Shown in pieces: positions 35,001 to 44,181 of a stretch of 64,000 nt of DNA. Location: NCBI GenBank assembly GCA_027494055.1, contig JAOSJO010000022.1, forward strand, positions 1 to 64,000. The letters are read 5' to 3'. The notes beneath the pieces are model-generated. The model saw nothing but the letters and a program-made list of their open reading frames with translations, searched no databases and was not told the origin of the DNA. Every line of letters begins with the position of its first letter. Positions within the stretch are counted from its first letter, which is position 1. The DNA comes from Anaerolineae bacterium (GTDB lineage: Bacteria; Chloroflexota; Anaerolineae; Aggregatilineales; JAFGMM01). Made by a program: the position numbers and the translations under genes.

Positions 35001-35285
35001 TCGTTCTACATCCCCGGCTGCCAGTACGCCGGCGGCGACTTCGTCTGCAACGCCCACGTGAACCCCTCCGGCGGCGCGCCGCCCTACACCGTCGCCAGCA
35101 ACATGAGCGCGCCGGCGACGAGCGCGCCCTACGTCGTGCAGTTGCGCGGGCGGCGCTGCGAGTCGTTTGCGTACACCATCACCGTCACGGATAGCGCGGG
35201 CGGCGTGGCGCGGCAGGAGTTGTGGTTCGACGTGGCCGGCTATGCGGTGGCCTTCCCCGGCGGCGCGTGCAACGTGGGGGACTGA
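32055..35285 (+). CDS. Transmembrane Ser/Thr protein kinase with extracellular WD40 propeller (kinase 3)
   Basis: 1076 aa, intact, GTG start 53 bases after kinase 2. The kinase domain (1-265) has [30 protein letters not shown] and MSPEQ. A transmembrane helix (about 323-343) and Thr/Pro stalk follow. Eight WD40 repeats span about 458-805, each with an AFSPDG...ASAGADG..RLWD-like signature. An NBR1-Ig-like domain (RNTGECDWERYTELVF, about 835-955) and the shared C-terminal four-Cys module (GCQYAGGDFVCNAHV...FPGGACNVGD) complete the protein. The propeller is predicted outside the membrane, suggesting a ligand or protein-binding platform. Confidence 0.92.
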   Translation: MPEDRTGRFLGKYEIIERLGRGGMAEVLRAYHPALDRFVAIKLLHPFLADDPDFKRRFEGEAQNIAKLRHPNIVQVYDFEFDEANESYYMVMELINGPTLKDMLFDMASAGRRLPLEESLRICRDIGQALAYAHARDMIHRDVKPANIMHDVENRRYVLTDFGIAKIVTGSHGTATTGLLGTPAYMSPEQALGEPGDERSDLYSLGVILYQLCTGRLPYDAETPLAIVLKHVNDPIPNPRDLNPDLPESVEKIICRAMAKLPEERYQSAQDMVNHLEDLDRAARMPVPTDTALSSRDDTIQVVTGSTPVLPEASIPAARRRPWVGLGALALIALLALVGVAVVPSLLNGGSPTPATPPTATPATPTPDLTGTADRVTLNALVNAFATQTVAASETLAAETALALTVTDTPTVTPTETPTPSPTALPTATSTPTLTVTPSPTRTGTPAATATPTAIPAAAVLDHPEAVLGVAFSPDGARVATAGADGLLRLWEVETGARVRVFRGHEGAVNAVAFSPVARQIASAGADGTVRLWDEQSGALLATLQGHEGAVNRIAFNLYATRLASAGADGVVRLWDGVMLQSGTGPSVTEDTEFNPLIAVLEGHEGRITDIAFSPDGTMLASAGADGAIRLWDAVTGARARVIEAHDGAVNDIAFSPPEGSVLASAGEDGAIRLWDGLTGEPLAEFPALDRAVARLAYNPTGSMIGSVGADGAVRLWNATTGEQLALLERHGGPVVRLAFSPDDIRLASGGADGSLHLWSRQTNQWLATFGRHTAEVTALAFSQNSMWVASASADGTARIWPVPDARPVIIQPTRAPSPTPTSAFTPTPNMTATVAACVYDYELVARDYDPSYELFEGQFYIPIRAPFTASLTLRNTGECDWERYTELVFGEGEPFNAPESVLIPTIVRVGEEYTFTIAMQAPPRNRPHTGTWILRTPAGFQVGAPLEITIYAYYVSDAGSAVTPPPPEGEPENTPGGPLQFSFYIPGCQYAGGDFVCNAHVNPSGGAPPYTVASNMSAPATSAPYVVQLRGRRCESFAYTITVTDSAGGVARQELWFDVAGYAVAFPGGACNVGD

Positions 35286-35303
35286 GCGCCGCGCCCCGCC
35301 CGC

Positions 35304-37084
35304 CTACGCGCCCCCCGGCGCGACCTCAATCGCCTTGAGCACCAGTATCCAACCGGCGCGCATCCGCGCTTCGTCGTAGACCTCCATCGCGGGCGTGTCC
35401 GGCTCCGTATAGAGGAAGACCTGGATCGTGTACGTGCCCGGCGCGAGGTCCGGCGGCAACGCCAGCGGGCGCGGGTCGGCGAAGGCGGTCTCCGGCGTCA
35501 GCGGCCCCCGGTACGCGAACGGGCCGTCGTTCCGCGCGACCACACGGTCGGACCGGTCCACCAGGTGAACCGCAACTTCATAGTCAACCTCCGGCGCGCT
35601 GAGCACGGCCCAGTTGAGGGTGAGGTCCACCGTCGCGCCGGGCGTGTAGACCGCTTCGGGCAGTTCGTAGCGCATCAGCAGGTGGGGGGCGAAGTGGAAC
35701 GCCTCGTGCGGGTTGGGCGGCGGCGCAAAGAGGAACCCGCCGACCTCGAACGCCGAGACGATCCGCCGGTCGCGGCGCGTTTCCTTGAGGTACAGCGCGG
35801 TAAACGCGCTGATCTGCGTGGGCCACTCCGTCACCAGCCACACGCGCTCGTGGCCGTCGGTGGCGGCGCGCACAGCCTCCTCAAACGCGAGGCTCGGCGG
35901 CGGCATGGGCATCGCGTAGACCGAGGCCGGCTCTGGCGCGCCGGGCCAGCGGTGCAGGAAGTAGTACCGGAACGGCAGCGTGAACAGGTGCTCGCCCTGG
36001 TGGATGAGCACCGGCTCGCCGGGCTGATAGTGCTGCGCCATCTCCTGCACGAACGCGCGCCACGGGAACTTGTCCGGCAGCAGCGGGTGGCGCGCCGCCG
36101 GCCCGGTGAGCACGATCAGCGCGGCCAGCGCGACAGCCAGCGGCAGGCGCAGCCGCGCCAGCCCCGCCCCGACCAGCAGCGCCACGCCCGGCGCGATGAG
36201 GAAGATGTTGCGCGGCGTGTAGGCGGGGAAGGCCACGTTGAGCGCCAGCGTCAGCGCAGCGGGGAGGGCAGCCCACAGCGCCGCCAGCCAGACCCCGCCG
36301 CGCGCCGCGCGGCCCCGCATCGCGAGCAGCGCCCACGCCGCCAGCACGCCGAACAGCAGCCATTGCCCCCGCTGAGCAGCGTCGCGAGCGATTTGACCTC
36401 GGCGAGAGTCGTGGGGAGCGCCTGCGCCAGCCCGCCGGGACGGGCGCGGGTCTGCCACAGGAGGATGGGCAGCCAGGGCAGGAAGAACGCGCCAGCCGCG
36501 CACGCCGGGAAGAGCCAGGCCGCGAGCCGCCGCCGCCGCGTCAGCAGCAGGTGGGCGGCCTGCGTCAGCGGCGCGAGCACGCCGAAGTAGTGCGTGTAGA
36601 GCAACGCCGCCGTCACGCCGATGTAGAGCCAGCGCCTGGCGCGCGGTGTTGCGCCGCAGCCAGCGCGCGTAAGCGTACATTGAGGCCGTCGCCAGCAGCG
36701 CCATGAGCATGTACATCCGCGCCTCGCGCGCGCGTAGTACGCGACGAAGCTCGACGCGCCGAACACCAGCGCCGCCGCCACGCCCGCGCGCGCCGAGAGC
36801 CGGTCGGCCCCAAGCCGGTAGAGCAGCGCCATGCACAGCGCCGCCATCAGCGTGGAGGGCAGGCGCGCGGCCAGCTCCGAGTCGCCGGCGGCGTCAACCC
36901 AGAAGTCGAGCAGCAGGAAGTAGAGCGGGGGGTGTACGTCGTTGACGACGCGCGCCAGCGCGCCGCCGGGCGTGGCCGGCTCAACCGCCCACAGGCTCCA
37001 CGCCTCGTCGAGCCACAGGCTGTCGCGGGTCAGCCGGGTCGCGAACCACGCCGTCACACCCAAGATGACGACCAGCGCAAGCAC
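35304..37084 (-). CDS. GT39/ArnT-like membrane glycosyltransferase (three frameshifts)
   Basis: Polytopic GT-C enzyme. The catalytic acidic motif is DSLWLDEAWSLW (first loop), followed by NDVHPPLYF and AYYAREARMYML, the classic GT39/GT83 signature. About ten membrane helices and a C-terminal soluble beta domain (YTPGATVDLTLNWAVL...APGTYTIQVFLYT) follow. That domain resembles the tail of the GT-C protein at 13012-16143. The frame shifts near 36728, 36645 and 36367; repaired length is about 593 aa. GTG 37084 is the first in-frame start, with no good ribosome-binding site. A 35-bp inverted repeat lies just upstream. Probably transfers sugar from a polyprenyl phosphate donor to an envelope acceptor. 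Confidence 0.82.
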
Positions 37085-37117
37085 CGGCCAGAGCCGGGCG
37101 CGCCGGCGAATCGCCGG

Positions 37118-37152
37118 TAGCTTCCCGGAAGCTGCGGGCTTCTGGGAAGCTA
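37118..37152. repeat. Inverted repeat between glycosyltransferase and bactofilin genes
   Basis: TAGCTTCCC (37118-37126) is mirrored by GGGAAGCTA (37144-37152), and each arm is itself part of a smaller AGCTTCC.GGAAGC dyad. It may be a REP-like element or a transcription stop after bactofilin. Confidence 0.55.
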
Positions 37153-37212
37153 CAAAACAGGCCTGCCATTTTCAAGAGAAGGTGTGTATCAGCAGCGGCG
37201 CGGCGGCGGCGC

Positions 37213-37949
37213 TCAGTCCATGTCCCGGTCGTCCGGCGCCTCACCGTTGTTGTCGAGCGGGTCCAAATCGGCGGTGTCGTCGTCCCGACCCGCGTCCTCA
37301 TCGACATCGACCACGCCGCCCCAGGGCGACTCGCCAAGCGCGGCCTCGTGCTCGGCGACGACTTCGGTGTCGGTCTCGACATTCTCGACAGCCGCGAAGA
37401 TTTGCTCATCGAGCGGGATGTCAGCGTCTTCCTCGACGCCCGGTTCGGCGTCCACCGGTTCGGCGTCCGCCGTTTCGGAGGCCGCCGCTCGGCGGCCTCT
37501 GCGGCGGCAAAGGGCGCCATCTCCTCGAAGACCGGTGGAATCTCGCCGCCCTTCATGGTGATGGTCCCCTGGATGAACGCGCCTTCCTCGGTCGAGATCG
37601 AACTGGCTTCGATGTCGCCCCAGACGCGCCCGGTGCGGAGCAGTTGCACGCGCTGCCCGCTGACGTTGCCGCGCACCGCGCCGGCGATGGTCACGTTGTT
37701 GCCAGCGACGATGTCGGCGGTGATGCGGGCGTTTTCGCCGACGAGCGCGTTACCGTCAAGCTCAAGGCTGCCCTCGAAGGTGCCTTCGAGCCGCACGCTG
37801 CCGGGGGTGTAGAGGTCGCCGCGCATGAGCGATCCGGGGCCAAGCACCGTCTCAAACGAGACGGATTCGGGCGGCGGCGGGGGGAGTTCGGTAGGACGGC
37901 GCTCCTCGTCTTCGCCTTGTGCGTGCTTGCTGCGTCCGAAAAGACCCAT
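37213..37949 (-). CDS. Bactofilin (one frameshift)
   Basis: Bactofilins are self-polymerising beta-helical cytoskeletal proteins involved in shape and envelope assembly. After MGLFGRSK the core (about residues 32-125) shows the regular VLGPGSLMRGDLYTPGSVRLEGTFEGSLE and TADIVAGNNVTIAGAVRGNV repeats. A long acidic C-terminal tail (VEEDADIPLDEQ...DDRDMD) follows once the frame is corrected near 37490. Length is about 245 aa. The start is ATG 37949, or ATG 37958 three codons upstream. Encoded divergently from two small membrane proteins and next to a glycosyltransferase. Confidence 0.9.
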
Positions 37950-37989
37950 TTCCCGCATTACTCCTGTGATTTCCAGATGGTGCGCCGTG

Positions 37990-38018
37990 AATATACTCAG
38001 GTTCACGTGCGCTGTCAA
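37990..38018 (-). promoter_or_regulatory. Consensus promoter of bactofilin
   Basis: Minus-strand TTGACA (38018-38013), 17 bases, TATATT (37995-37990). It lies about 35 bases upstream of the start codons. Confidence 0.85.
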
Positions 38019-38025
38019 TTGGCTT

Positions 38026-38056
38026 TTGGCGCGCGGATTCCGGTTTGTGGTAGAAT
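38026..38056 (+). promoter_or_regulatory. Possible promoter of the small membrane protein pair
   Basis: TTGGCG (38026-38031) and TAGAAT (38051-38056) with a 19-base spacer, 36 bases before GTG 38092. Confidence 0.45.
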
Positions 38057-38091
38057 GCCCCCTGACCCTCCCGGCTTCCAGGAGAAGATGC

Positions 38092-38577
38092 GTGACCGAA
38101 GCGCCGCCCGCTGCCCCGCAACCTGACCCGACCGTCAGGCGACGATACGCGCGTGAGGCCCATCGCCAGATTTGGGCGCCAATGATCCTGGCGGCCTGTG
38201 GGCTGGCGCTGTTCCTGGTCATCCTCGTGATCGTGTTCAACCGGGGGCTGGAGCGCCAGTTTTCCATCGTCAGCGATGTGATGCTGGTGTGTTTTACGCT
38301 GCTGCCGTGCATCGTCGGCGCGCTCGTGCTGTTTTTGCTCATGGCCTTCGCGGCCTTCGGCGTCTACGCCGCCAACGGGCGCGTGCCGCACCTGTTCGCG
38401 CGGGCGCGACGCGGCCTTGACGCGGCGCTCGGCAAGGTGAACCGCGCCGCCGGCGTGGCCGCGAAGCCGGTCGTCGGGCTGAACGCGCGCCTGACGTATT
38501 GGGGGCGCTACTTCGACCGGATTACGGCCCCATTCACGGCGACTTCTGCCAACAAGGAGAGCGACTCTGATGAGTGA
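38092..38577 (+). CDS. Membrane protein of unknown function, two transmembrane helices
   Basis: 161 aa. GTG 38092 is preceded by AGGAG at 7 bases, which fixes the start although the frame stays open upstream. A Pro-rich, basic N-terminus is followed by two hydrophobic helices (LAACGLALFLVILVIVF and VMLVCFTLLPCIVGALVLFLL). An amphipathic/basic C-terminal half (ARARRGLDAALGKVNRAAG) follows. The stop overlaps the next gene by 8 bases. I recognise no family. It is divergent from bactofilin, suggesting an envelope role. Confidence 0.75.
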   Translation: MTEAPPAAPQPDPTVRRRYAREAHRQIWAPMILAACGLALFLVILVIVFNRGLERQFSIVSDVMLVCFTLLPCIVGALVLFLLMAFAAFGVYAANGRVPHLFARARRGLDAALGKVNRAAGVAAKPVVGLNARLTYWGRYFDRITAPFTATSANKESDSDE

Positions 38578-38782
38578 AAGCGAAATCGGCAACTGGAAAC
38601 AGCGCACGTACATCACCGGGGCGGTGGCGGGGCTGGTCGTGGGCGTGCTGGCGGCCTACCTGTTTATCCGCGCCGCCGACGAGAACGGTCATGGCACGCC
38701 GAAGGTCAACACGATGGACGCCATTCGCCTCAGCGCGACCACCATCGGCCTCCTGCGCCAGATCGCCACGCTGGGCCGCTAG
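38570..38782 (+). CDS. Small membrane protein of unknown function
   Basis: 70 aa with one hydrophobic helix (ITGAVAGLVVGVLAAYLFIRAA) resembling glycine-zipper YtxH-like anchors. It overlaps the upstream gene by 8 bases (ATGAGTGA), so translation is coupled. AAGGAGAG lies 7 or so bases before its ATG. Confidence 0.75.
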   Translation: MSESEIGNWKQRTYITGAVAGLVVGVLAAYLFIRAADENGHGTPKVNTMDAIRLSATTIGLLRQIATLGR

Positions 38783-38812
38783 CGGCGGCGCACGCCACTG
38801 CTAGCAAGCGAA

Positions 38813-38835
38813 GGGGCGGGCCTTGGACCCGCCCC
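38813..38835. terminator. Hairpin between convergent genes
   Basis: GGGGCGGG/CCCGCCCC 8-bp stem with a 7-base loop, between the stops at 38782 (plus) and 38840 (minus). There is no strong T run on either side; probably a bidirectional stop. Confidence 0.6.
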
Positions 38836-38839
38836 ATGT

Positions 38840-39586
38840 CTAGTGCATCCCCGCCAGCTCCTGCACCCGGCGCTCAAACACCTGTGCATTCCACCCGGCC
38901 ATATCGCCCACCAGGTTGCCGCGCGCGTCGAAGAACCCGAACGCGGGTATGCTGTTGCTGAAGAAACCCCTGATTAGCGCCCATTCCTCGTCGCTGGCGT
39001 AGTCCGCATTGACATATCTGAACGCGATCACACCGGCGTATTGCTGTTCGGCCCTGTACACGACAGGGTTTGCCTGCTGGCAGACATCTCACCAGTCCGC
39101 ATAGACATACACGATCAACGGGCGCTGCTTGACGTCCGCTGGCGCGCCCTCCGGCGCGGCAGCCGGCGCGCCAGAGAGGGACGACGAAATGGTGTGGAGC
39201 GCCGCCCCCGCAACCAGGACCAGCGCCGCCACGAGCAGCGCAAGCCCGATCAGGCTCTCGATCTGGTCGCGGCGGGGCCTGTCGGTGGGCGCGGGGGGCG
39301 CGCCGTCCTGGGGACCTTCGGCGAGGCGGCGCTTGAGGATCGCCAGGGCTTCGCGGGCGCGGGGAAACTCCGGCTCGATGGCGAGCACGTTCGTGACAGC
39401 GGTGCACGCCTCCGCGAGGTCGGGGGCGACCTTGGCGTAGCGCCACCAGCCCGCCGCGTTGTGCGCGTCGCGCGAGAGCACGTGCCGCAGCGCGCGGCGC
39501 GCCTCGTCGTAGCGCCCGTCCTTGATAAGCTGGTCGATGCGGTTCAGGCTCATGGCCTGCGGTTCGAAGGGTTGGACCGCGCTCAT
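38840..39586 (-). CDS. Membrane-anchored thioredoxin-like protein with in-frame UGA at the CxxC motif: candidate selenoprotein
   Basis: The frame from ATG 39586 meets TGA at 39091-39089 and continues in the same frame to TAG at 38840. The reading is YVYADW-(UGA)-DVCQQANP, so UGA takes the place of the first Cys of a thioredoxin WCxxC motif (U166, C169). The N-terminal 80 residues look like TPR helices. A transmembrane helix (about 108-130) precedes the thioredoxin-like domain, which has VNAD and cis-Pro region SIPAFGFFD. A 6-bp hairpin CCCUGU-CGUGU-ACAGGG begins 20 bases after UGA, at the distance expected for a bacterial SECIS. Full length would be 248 aa. A nonsense mutation or base error is the alternative. 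Annotation pipelines would split it in two. Confidence 0.75.
39052..39068 (-). promoter_or_regulatory. Candidate bacterial SECIS hairpin
   Basis: On the mRNA, CCCUGU pairs with ACAGGG around the 5-base loop CGUGU, which has G at its second position. The loop begins 26 bases after the UGA, within the 16-37 base range used for bacterial SECIS prediction. It lies inside coding sequence, as bacterial SECIS elements do. Confidence 0.55.
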
Positions 39587-39988
39587 GCGTTGCTGCCTCG
39601 CCCTGTATCCTGGTCTTACGTAACCATTTTACAATGGAACCTTCAAGCAAAGATGAAGGTTTTGTGCATTTCGGGCCGCGTTCCCACCCGCCGCTTCCGT
39701 CCACGTTCTGAGGTGCGCGACTGTTGGATTTTGAATGATTACACGAGGGATGCTCTCTTGACCGCCCGTAGCGGCACAGCACGCTGTGCCCCTATCCACC
39801 GCCCTATCTGGCGGTAGGGGCGAACCGGCGGTTCGCCCCTACGCCCCGACATCTCGAGGCCTGTGATAGGCGCAGAGCCTGCCGTGACTCTGCGAAGAGA
39901 TTACCGAGGTAACTCATCAAGTGTTGACGCGCTTCGCAAAACGTAGCGCAGCGCCGTGCAGGAGGCCGGTGGCAGCCCCACGCGCCGG
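39587..39988. other. Spacer with dispersed repeat
   Basis: 402 bases without a credible gene. The middle holds a repeat also present at 49566-49657 (see separate entry). Just upstream of it is a GGCACAGCA/TGCTGTGCC-like hairpin around 39773-39790. Confidence 0.6.
39791..39887. repeat. Dispersed roughly 95-nt intergenic repeat, copy 1
   Basis: Shares CCTATCCAC.GCCCTATCTGGCGGTAGGGGCGA and, after a palindrome built from GGCGAACCGGCGGTTCGCC, the end TGTGATAGGCGCA with 49566-49657. The centre is nearly perfectly palindromic (27 nt). Confidence 0.8.
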
Positions 39989-40969
39989 CTAGCTGTGCCC
40001 CACGATGGCGCGCGGCTGGTAGGGTTCTTCCAGGTGCGCGATCTCGTCCGCAGATAGCGCGATCTCCAACGCGGCGACCGCCTCCTCCAGGTGGGGAATT
40101 TTGCTCGCGCCGATGATGGGGCTGGTGATGCCCGGCTTATGCAACATCCACGCCAGCGCAATCTGCGCAGGCGCGCAGCCGTGCTGCTCTGCCAGCGCCA
40201 CCACGCGGTCCACCACGTCGAAATCGTCGTCCCTGAAGTAGAAGTTGTGCGCCAGGTCGTCGGTGTGGCTGCGCTTGGTCGCCCCGCCCTTGTCGCGCGT
40301 CCGGTTGCCGGCCAGGAAGCCCCGCGCCAGCGGACTCCAGGGGATGAGGCCCACGCCTTCCGCCCGGCACAGCGGGATCATCTCGCGCTCTTCCTCGCGG
40401 TAGACCAGGTTGTAATGGTTCTGCATCGAGACGAACCGCGTCCAGCCGTGCAGGTCGGCGACGTAGAGCGCCTTGGCGAACTGCCACGCATACATGCTCG
40501 ACGCGCCGATGTAGCGCGCCTTGCCCGCCCGCACCACGTCGTGCAGCGCTTCGAGCGTCTCTTCGATGGGCGTGCTGTAATCCCAGCGGTGAATCTGGTA
40601 CAGGTCCACGTAATCCAGGCCCAGGCGGCGCAGCGAAGCGTCGATTGAGTCCATGATGTGCTTGCGCGAGAGGCCCCGCGCGTTCGGGTCGTCGCTCATG
40701 GGGTGGTAGACCTTGGTCGCAATCACCACCTCGTCGCGGCGCGTGAAGTCGCGCAGGGCGCGGCCCGTGATCTCCTCGCTGACGCCCAGCGAGTACATGT
40801 CTGCCGTGTCGAAGAAGTTGATGCCCAACTCCACCGCGCGCTTGATGATGGGGCGGCTGGTCTCCTCGTCCAGCACCCATGCGCGCCACGCCGGCGTGCC
40901 GTAGGTCATCATGCCGAGGCAAATGCGCGACACTTTCAGGCCGGTGCGGCCCAGGTTGACGTATTCCAT
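39989..40969 (-). CDS. Aldo/keto reductase (tyrosine-auxotrophy/YajO-like)
   Basis: 326 aa, intact, ATG 40969 with AAAGGAGCC 4-8 bases upstream. AKR barrel motifs: Asp/Tyr in FFDTADMYSLGVSEE, Lys in VIATKVYHP and His in YQIHRWD. GLIPWSPLARGFLAGN and PIIGASKIPHLEEAVAAL form the cofactor-binding side. MEYVNLGRTGLKVSRICLGMMTYG is the usual start. It is a different subfamily from the reductase at 24478-25449. The substrate is unknown. Confidence 0.93.
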   Translation of the reverse strand: MEYVNLGRTGLKVSRICLGMMTYGTPAWRAWVLDEETSRPIIKRAVELGINFFDTADMYSLGVSEEITGRALRDFTRRDEVVIATKVYHPMSDDPNARGLSRKHIMDSIDASLRRLGLDYVDLYQIHRWDYSTPIEETLEALHDVVRAGKARYIGASSMYAWQFAKALYVADLHGWTRFVSMQNHYNLVYREEEREMIPLCRAEGVGLIPWSPLARGFLAGNRTRDKGGATKRSHTDDLAHNFYFRDDDFDVVDRVVALAEQHGCAPAQIALAWMLHKPGITSPIIGASKIPHLEEAVAALEIALSADEIAHLEEPYQPRAIVGHS

Positions 40970-41663
40970 CGATGGCTCCTTTCACGTATGGGTGTGCGAT
41001 CAAGGCTGCCGCGCGCCGGCGGCAGCCCGGAGCGGTTTCTGCGCTCTTGGCGTGTATTTGTAAGTATAACATGCCCGGCGGCGACGCCGGACGCGGCGGC
41101 GCGGTTAGATGACAGCGTTCGGGAACGGGGATGCACGCGCCCAGATGCGTAACACGAAAGCACGAAACACGCGAAGCCAGGAAAGGATTGGGCGTTTTCT
41201 TCCGCGCTTTTCGTGGCTTTTATCTGTTCACCTTTTGGTTCCCGCGACTGAAATCGCGGGCTAATTCGTTTTCTCACCCGCTATCTTCTGCGATTAACCG
41301 ACGACTTCAGTCGTCGAGCTACGAAAAGCACACTATAGCGTGATACCGTGCGGACAACGTGAATGGATACCGTGGCTTCGTGTTTCCAATCTGCGCTGCC
41401 TCCCGGACTTTGCCATGCAATGGCGAGGTTAACCTGTGAGTCCATTGCTTGAATGCGCAACGCGCGGGGCGCGGGTTGCCGCTTTGCCCAAATCGGGCTA
41501 AACTCCCGCGCAGTAAGAGACGCGCAACCAGGACCGGCTGTGTGAGGGGCGGCTGGCGGGGCGGCGCGTGCTGTTTATTTGGTACAATCAGGAATCAAAG
41601 GAACAACGCGCCGCGCGAAGCGTTATTAAAGGTAGCGGTGTAGCAGGTATCGGGGGCGGAGTT
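40970..41663. other. Long spacer with stem-loop repeats
   Basis: 694 bases with no supported gene. A minus-strand TATACT (41068-41063) may be the -10 of the reductase. Two hairpins lie at 41241-41316. A plus-strand TACAAT at about 41582-41587 could be the -10 of the gene starting at 41664. Confidence 0.5.
41241..41316. repeat. Paired stem-loops CCCGCGA/TCGCGGG and CGACGACT/AGTCGTCG
   Basis: Hairpin 1 (41241-41260) has a 7-bp stem around CTGAAA. Hairpin 2 (41299-41316) has an 8-bp stem around TC. Both contain the ACTGAAAT/ACTTCAGT core, hinting at one repeat family in opposite orientations. Confidence 0.6.
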
Positions 41664-44180
41664 GTGAAGCACATCCTGGCCTTGCTGCTGGTGCTGGGGC
41701 TGGCCCTGTCGCTCGGTGGCGCCCCTGCCCCACAGAGCAGTGCGACCGTTCAGATGAGCATCGAGGCCGGCTTCGATGGCTACTACCGGGCAAGCGCCTG
41801 GGTGCCGGTCTTCATCAATGTGAGCAACAACGGCCCGGACATCTCCGGCGAACTCCTGGTGCGCACGGTGGTGCGCGGCGTCGTTTTCGCCACCCCCATC
41901 GAACTCCCCACCCAGTCGCGCAAGCAGATCACGCTTTACATCACGCTCGACGGCACGGAGCCGGCCATCAACGTCGAACTGATGCATCACGGCATCCTCG
42001 TGGAGCGCATCGGCGCGCCCGTCCGCCTGGTGCAGCAACCAGACGTGCTCTACGGCGTCATCAGCGACGCGCCCGGCGGCGGCGTCAACCTCGACCGGGT
42101 GCGCCCGTTCGTCGGTGAGGCGTACCAGGCCAACCTGGGCATCCAACAACTGCCCGCACAGCCAGAGGCGCTCCGCGCCTTTGACGCAATCTACATCGGC
42201 GATGCGGACAGCGGGCGGCTCTCGCCGGCGCAGCGCCAGGCCCTCGCCGACTGGGTGCTGCGCGGCGGGCACCTCATCGTCAGCGGCGGGGCGTCGTGGC
42301 AGCGCACCACCGCCGGCCTGGGCGACCTCGTGCCGGCGGAGATCGACGGCACCACGACCGTCGCCGGTCTCGCCCCGCTGGAGGCGTACCTCGGTCGCCT
42401 CGGCGCAATGAGCGAAGCGCCCACCATCGTCACGACCGGGGCGGTCCGGGCCGGCGCGGAGGTGCTGGTCGCCATTCCGGGCGCGGACAGCGGCGCGGAT
42501 GTGCCGCTGCTGGTGCGCGACGCCTACGGCCAGGGCGTCGTCGATTACCTTGCCGCCGACCCCGCCACCGAACCGCTGATCTCGTGGGCCAACACGCCGG
42601 AACTCTGGACCACCCTGCTCACCTCCGCCGACCAGCGGCCAAGCTGGTGGGCCGGCTTCGGCGTCACGTCGAGCAGTTGGGGAGAGGCGCAGGACGCCAC
42701 CGAAATCATCCCGTTCGCGCTGCCCTCGCCCAACGTGATCGCCGGCTTCCTGATCGTCTACGTGCTGCTGATCGGGCCGCTCAACTACCTGGTGCTCAAC
42801 CGCCTGGGGCGGCGCGAGCTGGCGTGGATCACCATCCCGGCGATGATCCTGCTCTTCGGCGTCCTCGCCTACCTGACCGGCTTCGGGCTGCGCGGCACGC
42901 GCGCCGTCGTCAACCGGCTGCACGTGGTGCGCGTCTGGCCCGATGTGGACCGCGCCCAGGTCGAAGGGCTGGTCGGGCTGTGGTCACCCTTCCGCACCAC
43001 GTACACGGTGTCGGCGCCAGAGGGCCACACCCTGCAACCCATCCCGACCGGGGGCGGGCTCGTGGGCCTGAGCACAACGCGCGTCGAGGAAACTGATGTC
43101 TTCACTGTACAGGACGTGCCGGTCAACATCGGGTCGGTGCAGGGTTTGTCACGCAGGGCTACATCGACAATCCCCCCACGCTCGACGCCTCAGCGGCGCT
43201 GACCTTCCAGGGCTTCGGCGACGAGGCGACGGTGCGGGGGCAGCGTGACCAACCTGAACGACTTCCCGCTGGCGGATGCGGTCGTGCTGGTGCGCGGGAG
43301 CGCCTGGCCGCTCGGCACCCTTGAGCCGGCGGCGAGCAAACCCTTCCTGGTGTCGTTGCCCGGTTACAACGCCGACGACCCTGCCAGCGCGCCGCCCGCG
43401 CCGCTCGCGCTCGATTACCGCTACGACGTGCGCGGCGGCTATTACTACGGGTACGTCAACCCCAGGGGCGGGTCGGTCACGACGCAGGACATCCTCAACG
43501 CGCCGGACGACCTGTCGTACCGCGCCATCGGCACCGACCGCGACCGCGAACTGCGCCGCCGCCAGATGTTGCTGGAGGCGCTCGTCAACGACCTGCACCC
43601 GACGGCCGGCCGGGGCAACAACGTCTACATCGCCGCCTGGGCGGACCACGCCCCCATCGATGTGACCCTGATCGGCGCGGAGTACACGACGGTGGACAGC
43701 ACGCTCTACCTGTTCCAGGTGCCGGTCACCATCGAGACGCCGGACACGGAAGTCGTCATCAGCCCGCACGCGATGAGCTGGTCGATCTCCAAGGCGAGCA
43801 CGCGCTTTGACCTGATTCCCACCGCGCCGCGCAGCACCTACGGCAGTCGCAGCAGCTTCATGCTGGGCATCGACGAGCGCGTGGGGTTCCGCTTCACGCC
43901 GCTGCCCGGCCTGCGCCCCGCGCAGGTCACCGGCCTGAGCGTCAACCTGGAGGCAGTCGGCGGTGTGGACCTCCCCGGCGTCGCCCTGTGGGACTGGGCG
44001 GCTGGCGAGTGGGAGGTTGTGCCGGTAGACTGGGGCGCGAACAACGTCGCAGACGCCGCGCGCTTTGTCGGGCCGGAGGCCGCCGTGGAAGTGCTGCTCT
44101 TCAACCCGCTCACCGAGATGCCGGTCTCGATCTGGCGCGTGGAGATCACCCTTTTCGGTAAGCTGCAAGGGGACGTGTGA
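41664..44180 (+). CDS. Large exported/membrane protein upstream of an ABC-2 transporter (two frameshifts)
   Basis: GTG 41664 begins MKHILALLLVLGLALSLGGA, a signal peptide. An Ig-like N-terminal domain (SAWVPVFINVSNNGPDISGELLV) precedes a GATase-like domain (FDAIYIGDADSGRLSPAQRQALADWVLRGG). A pair of transmembrane helices (about 42740-42900) and further beta domains follow. Frames break near 43148 and 43238 (G run). Repaired length is about 838 aa. The stop is 1 base before the ABC ATPase start. The architecture recalls GldG-like partners of ABC-2 exporters; the exact role is unknown. Confidence 0.7.
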
Positions 44181-44181
44181 G

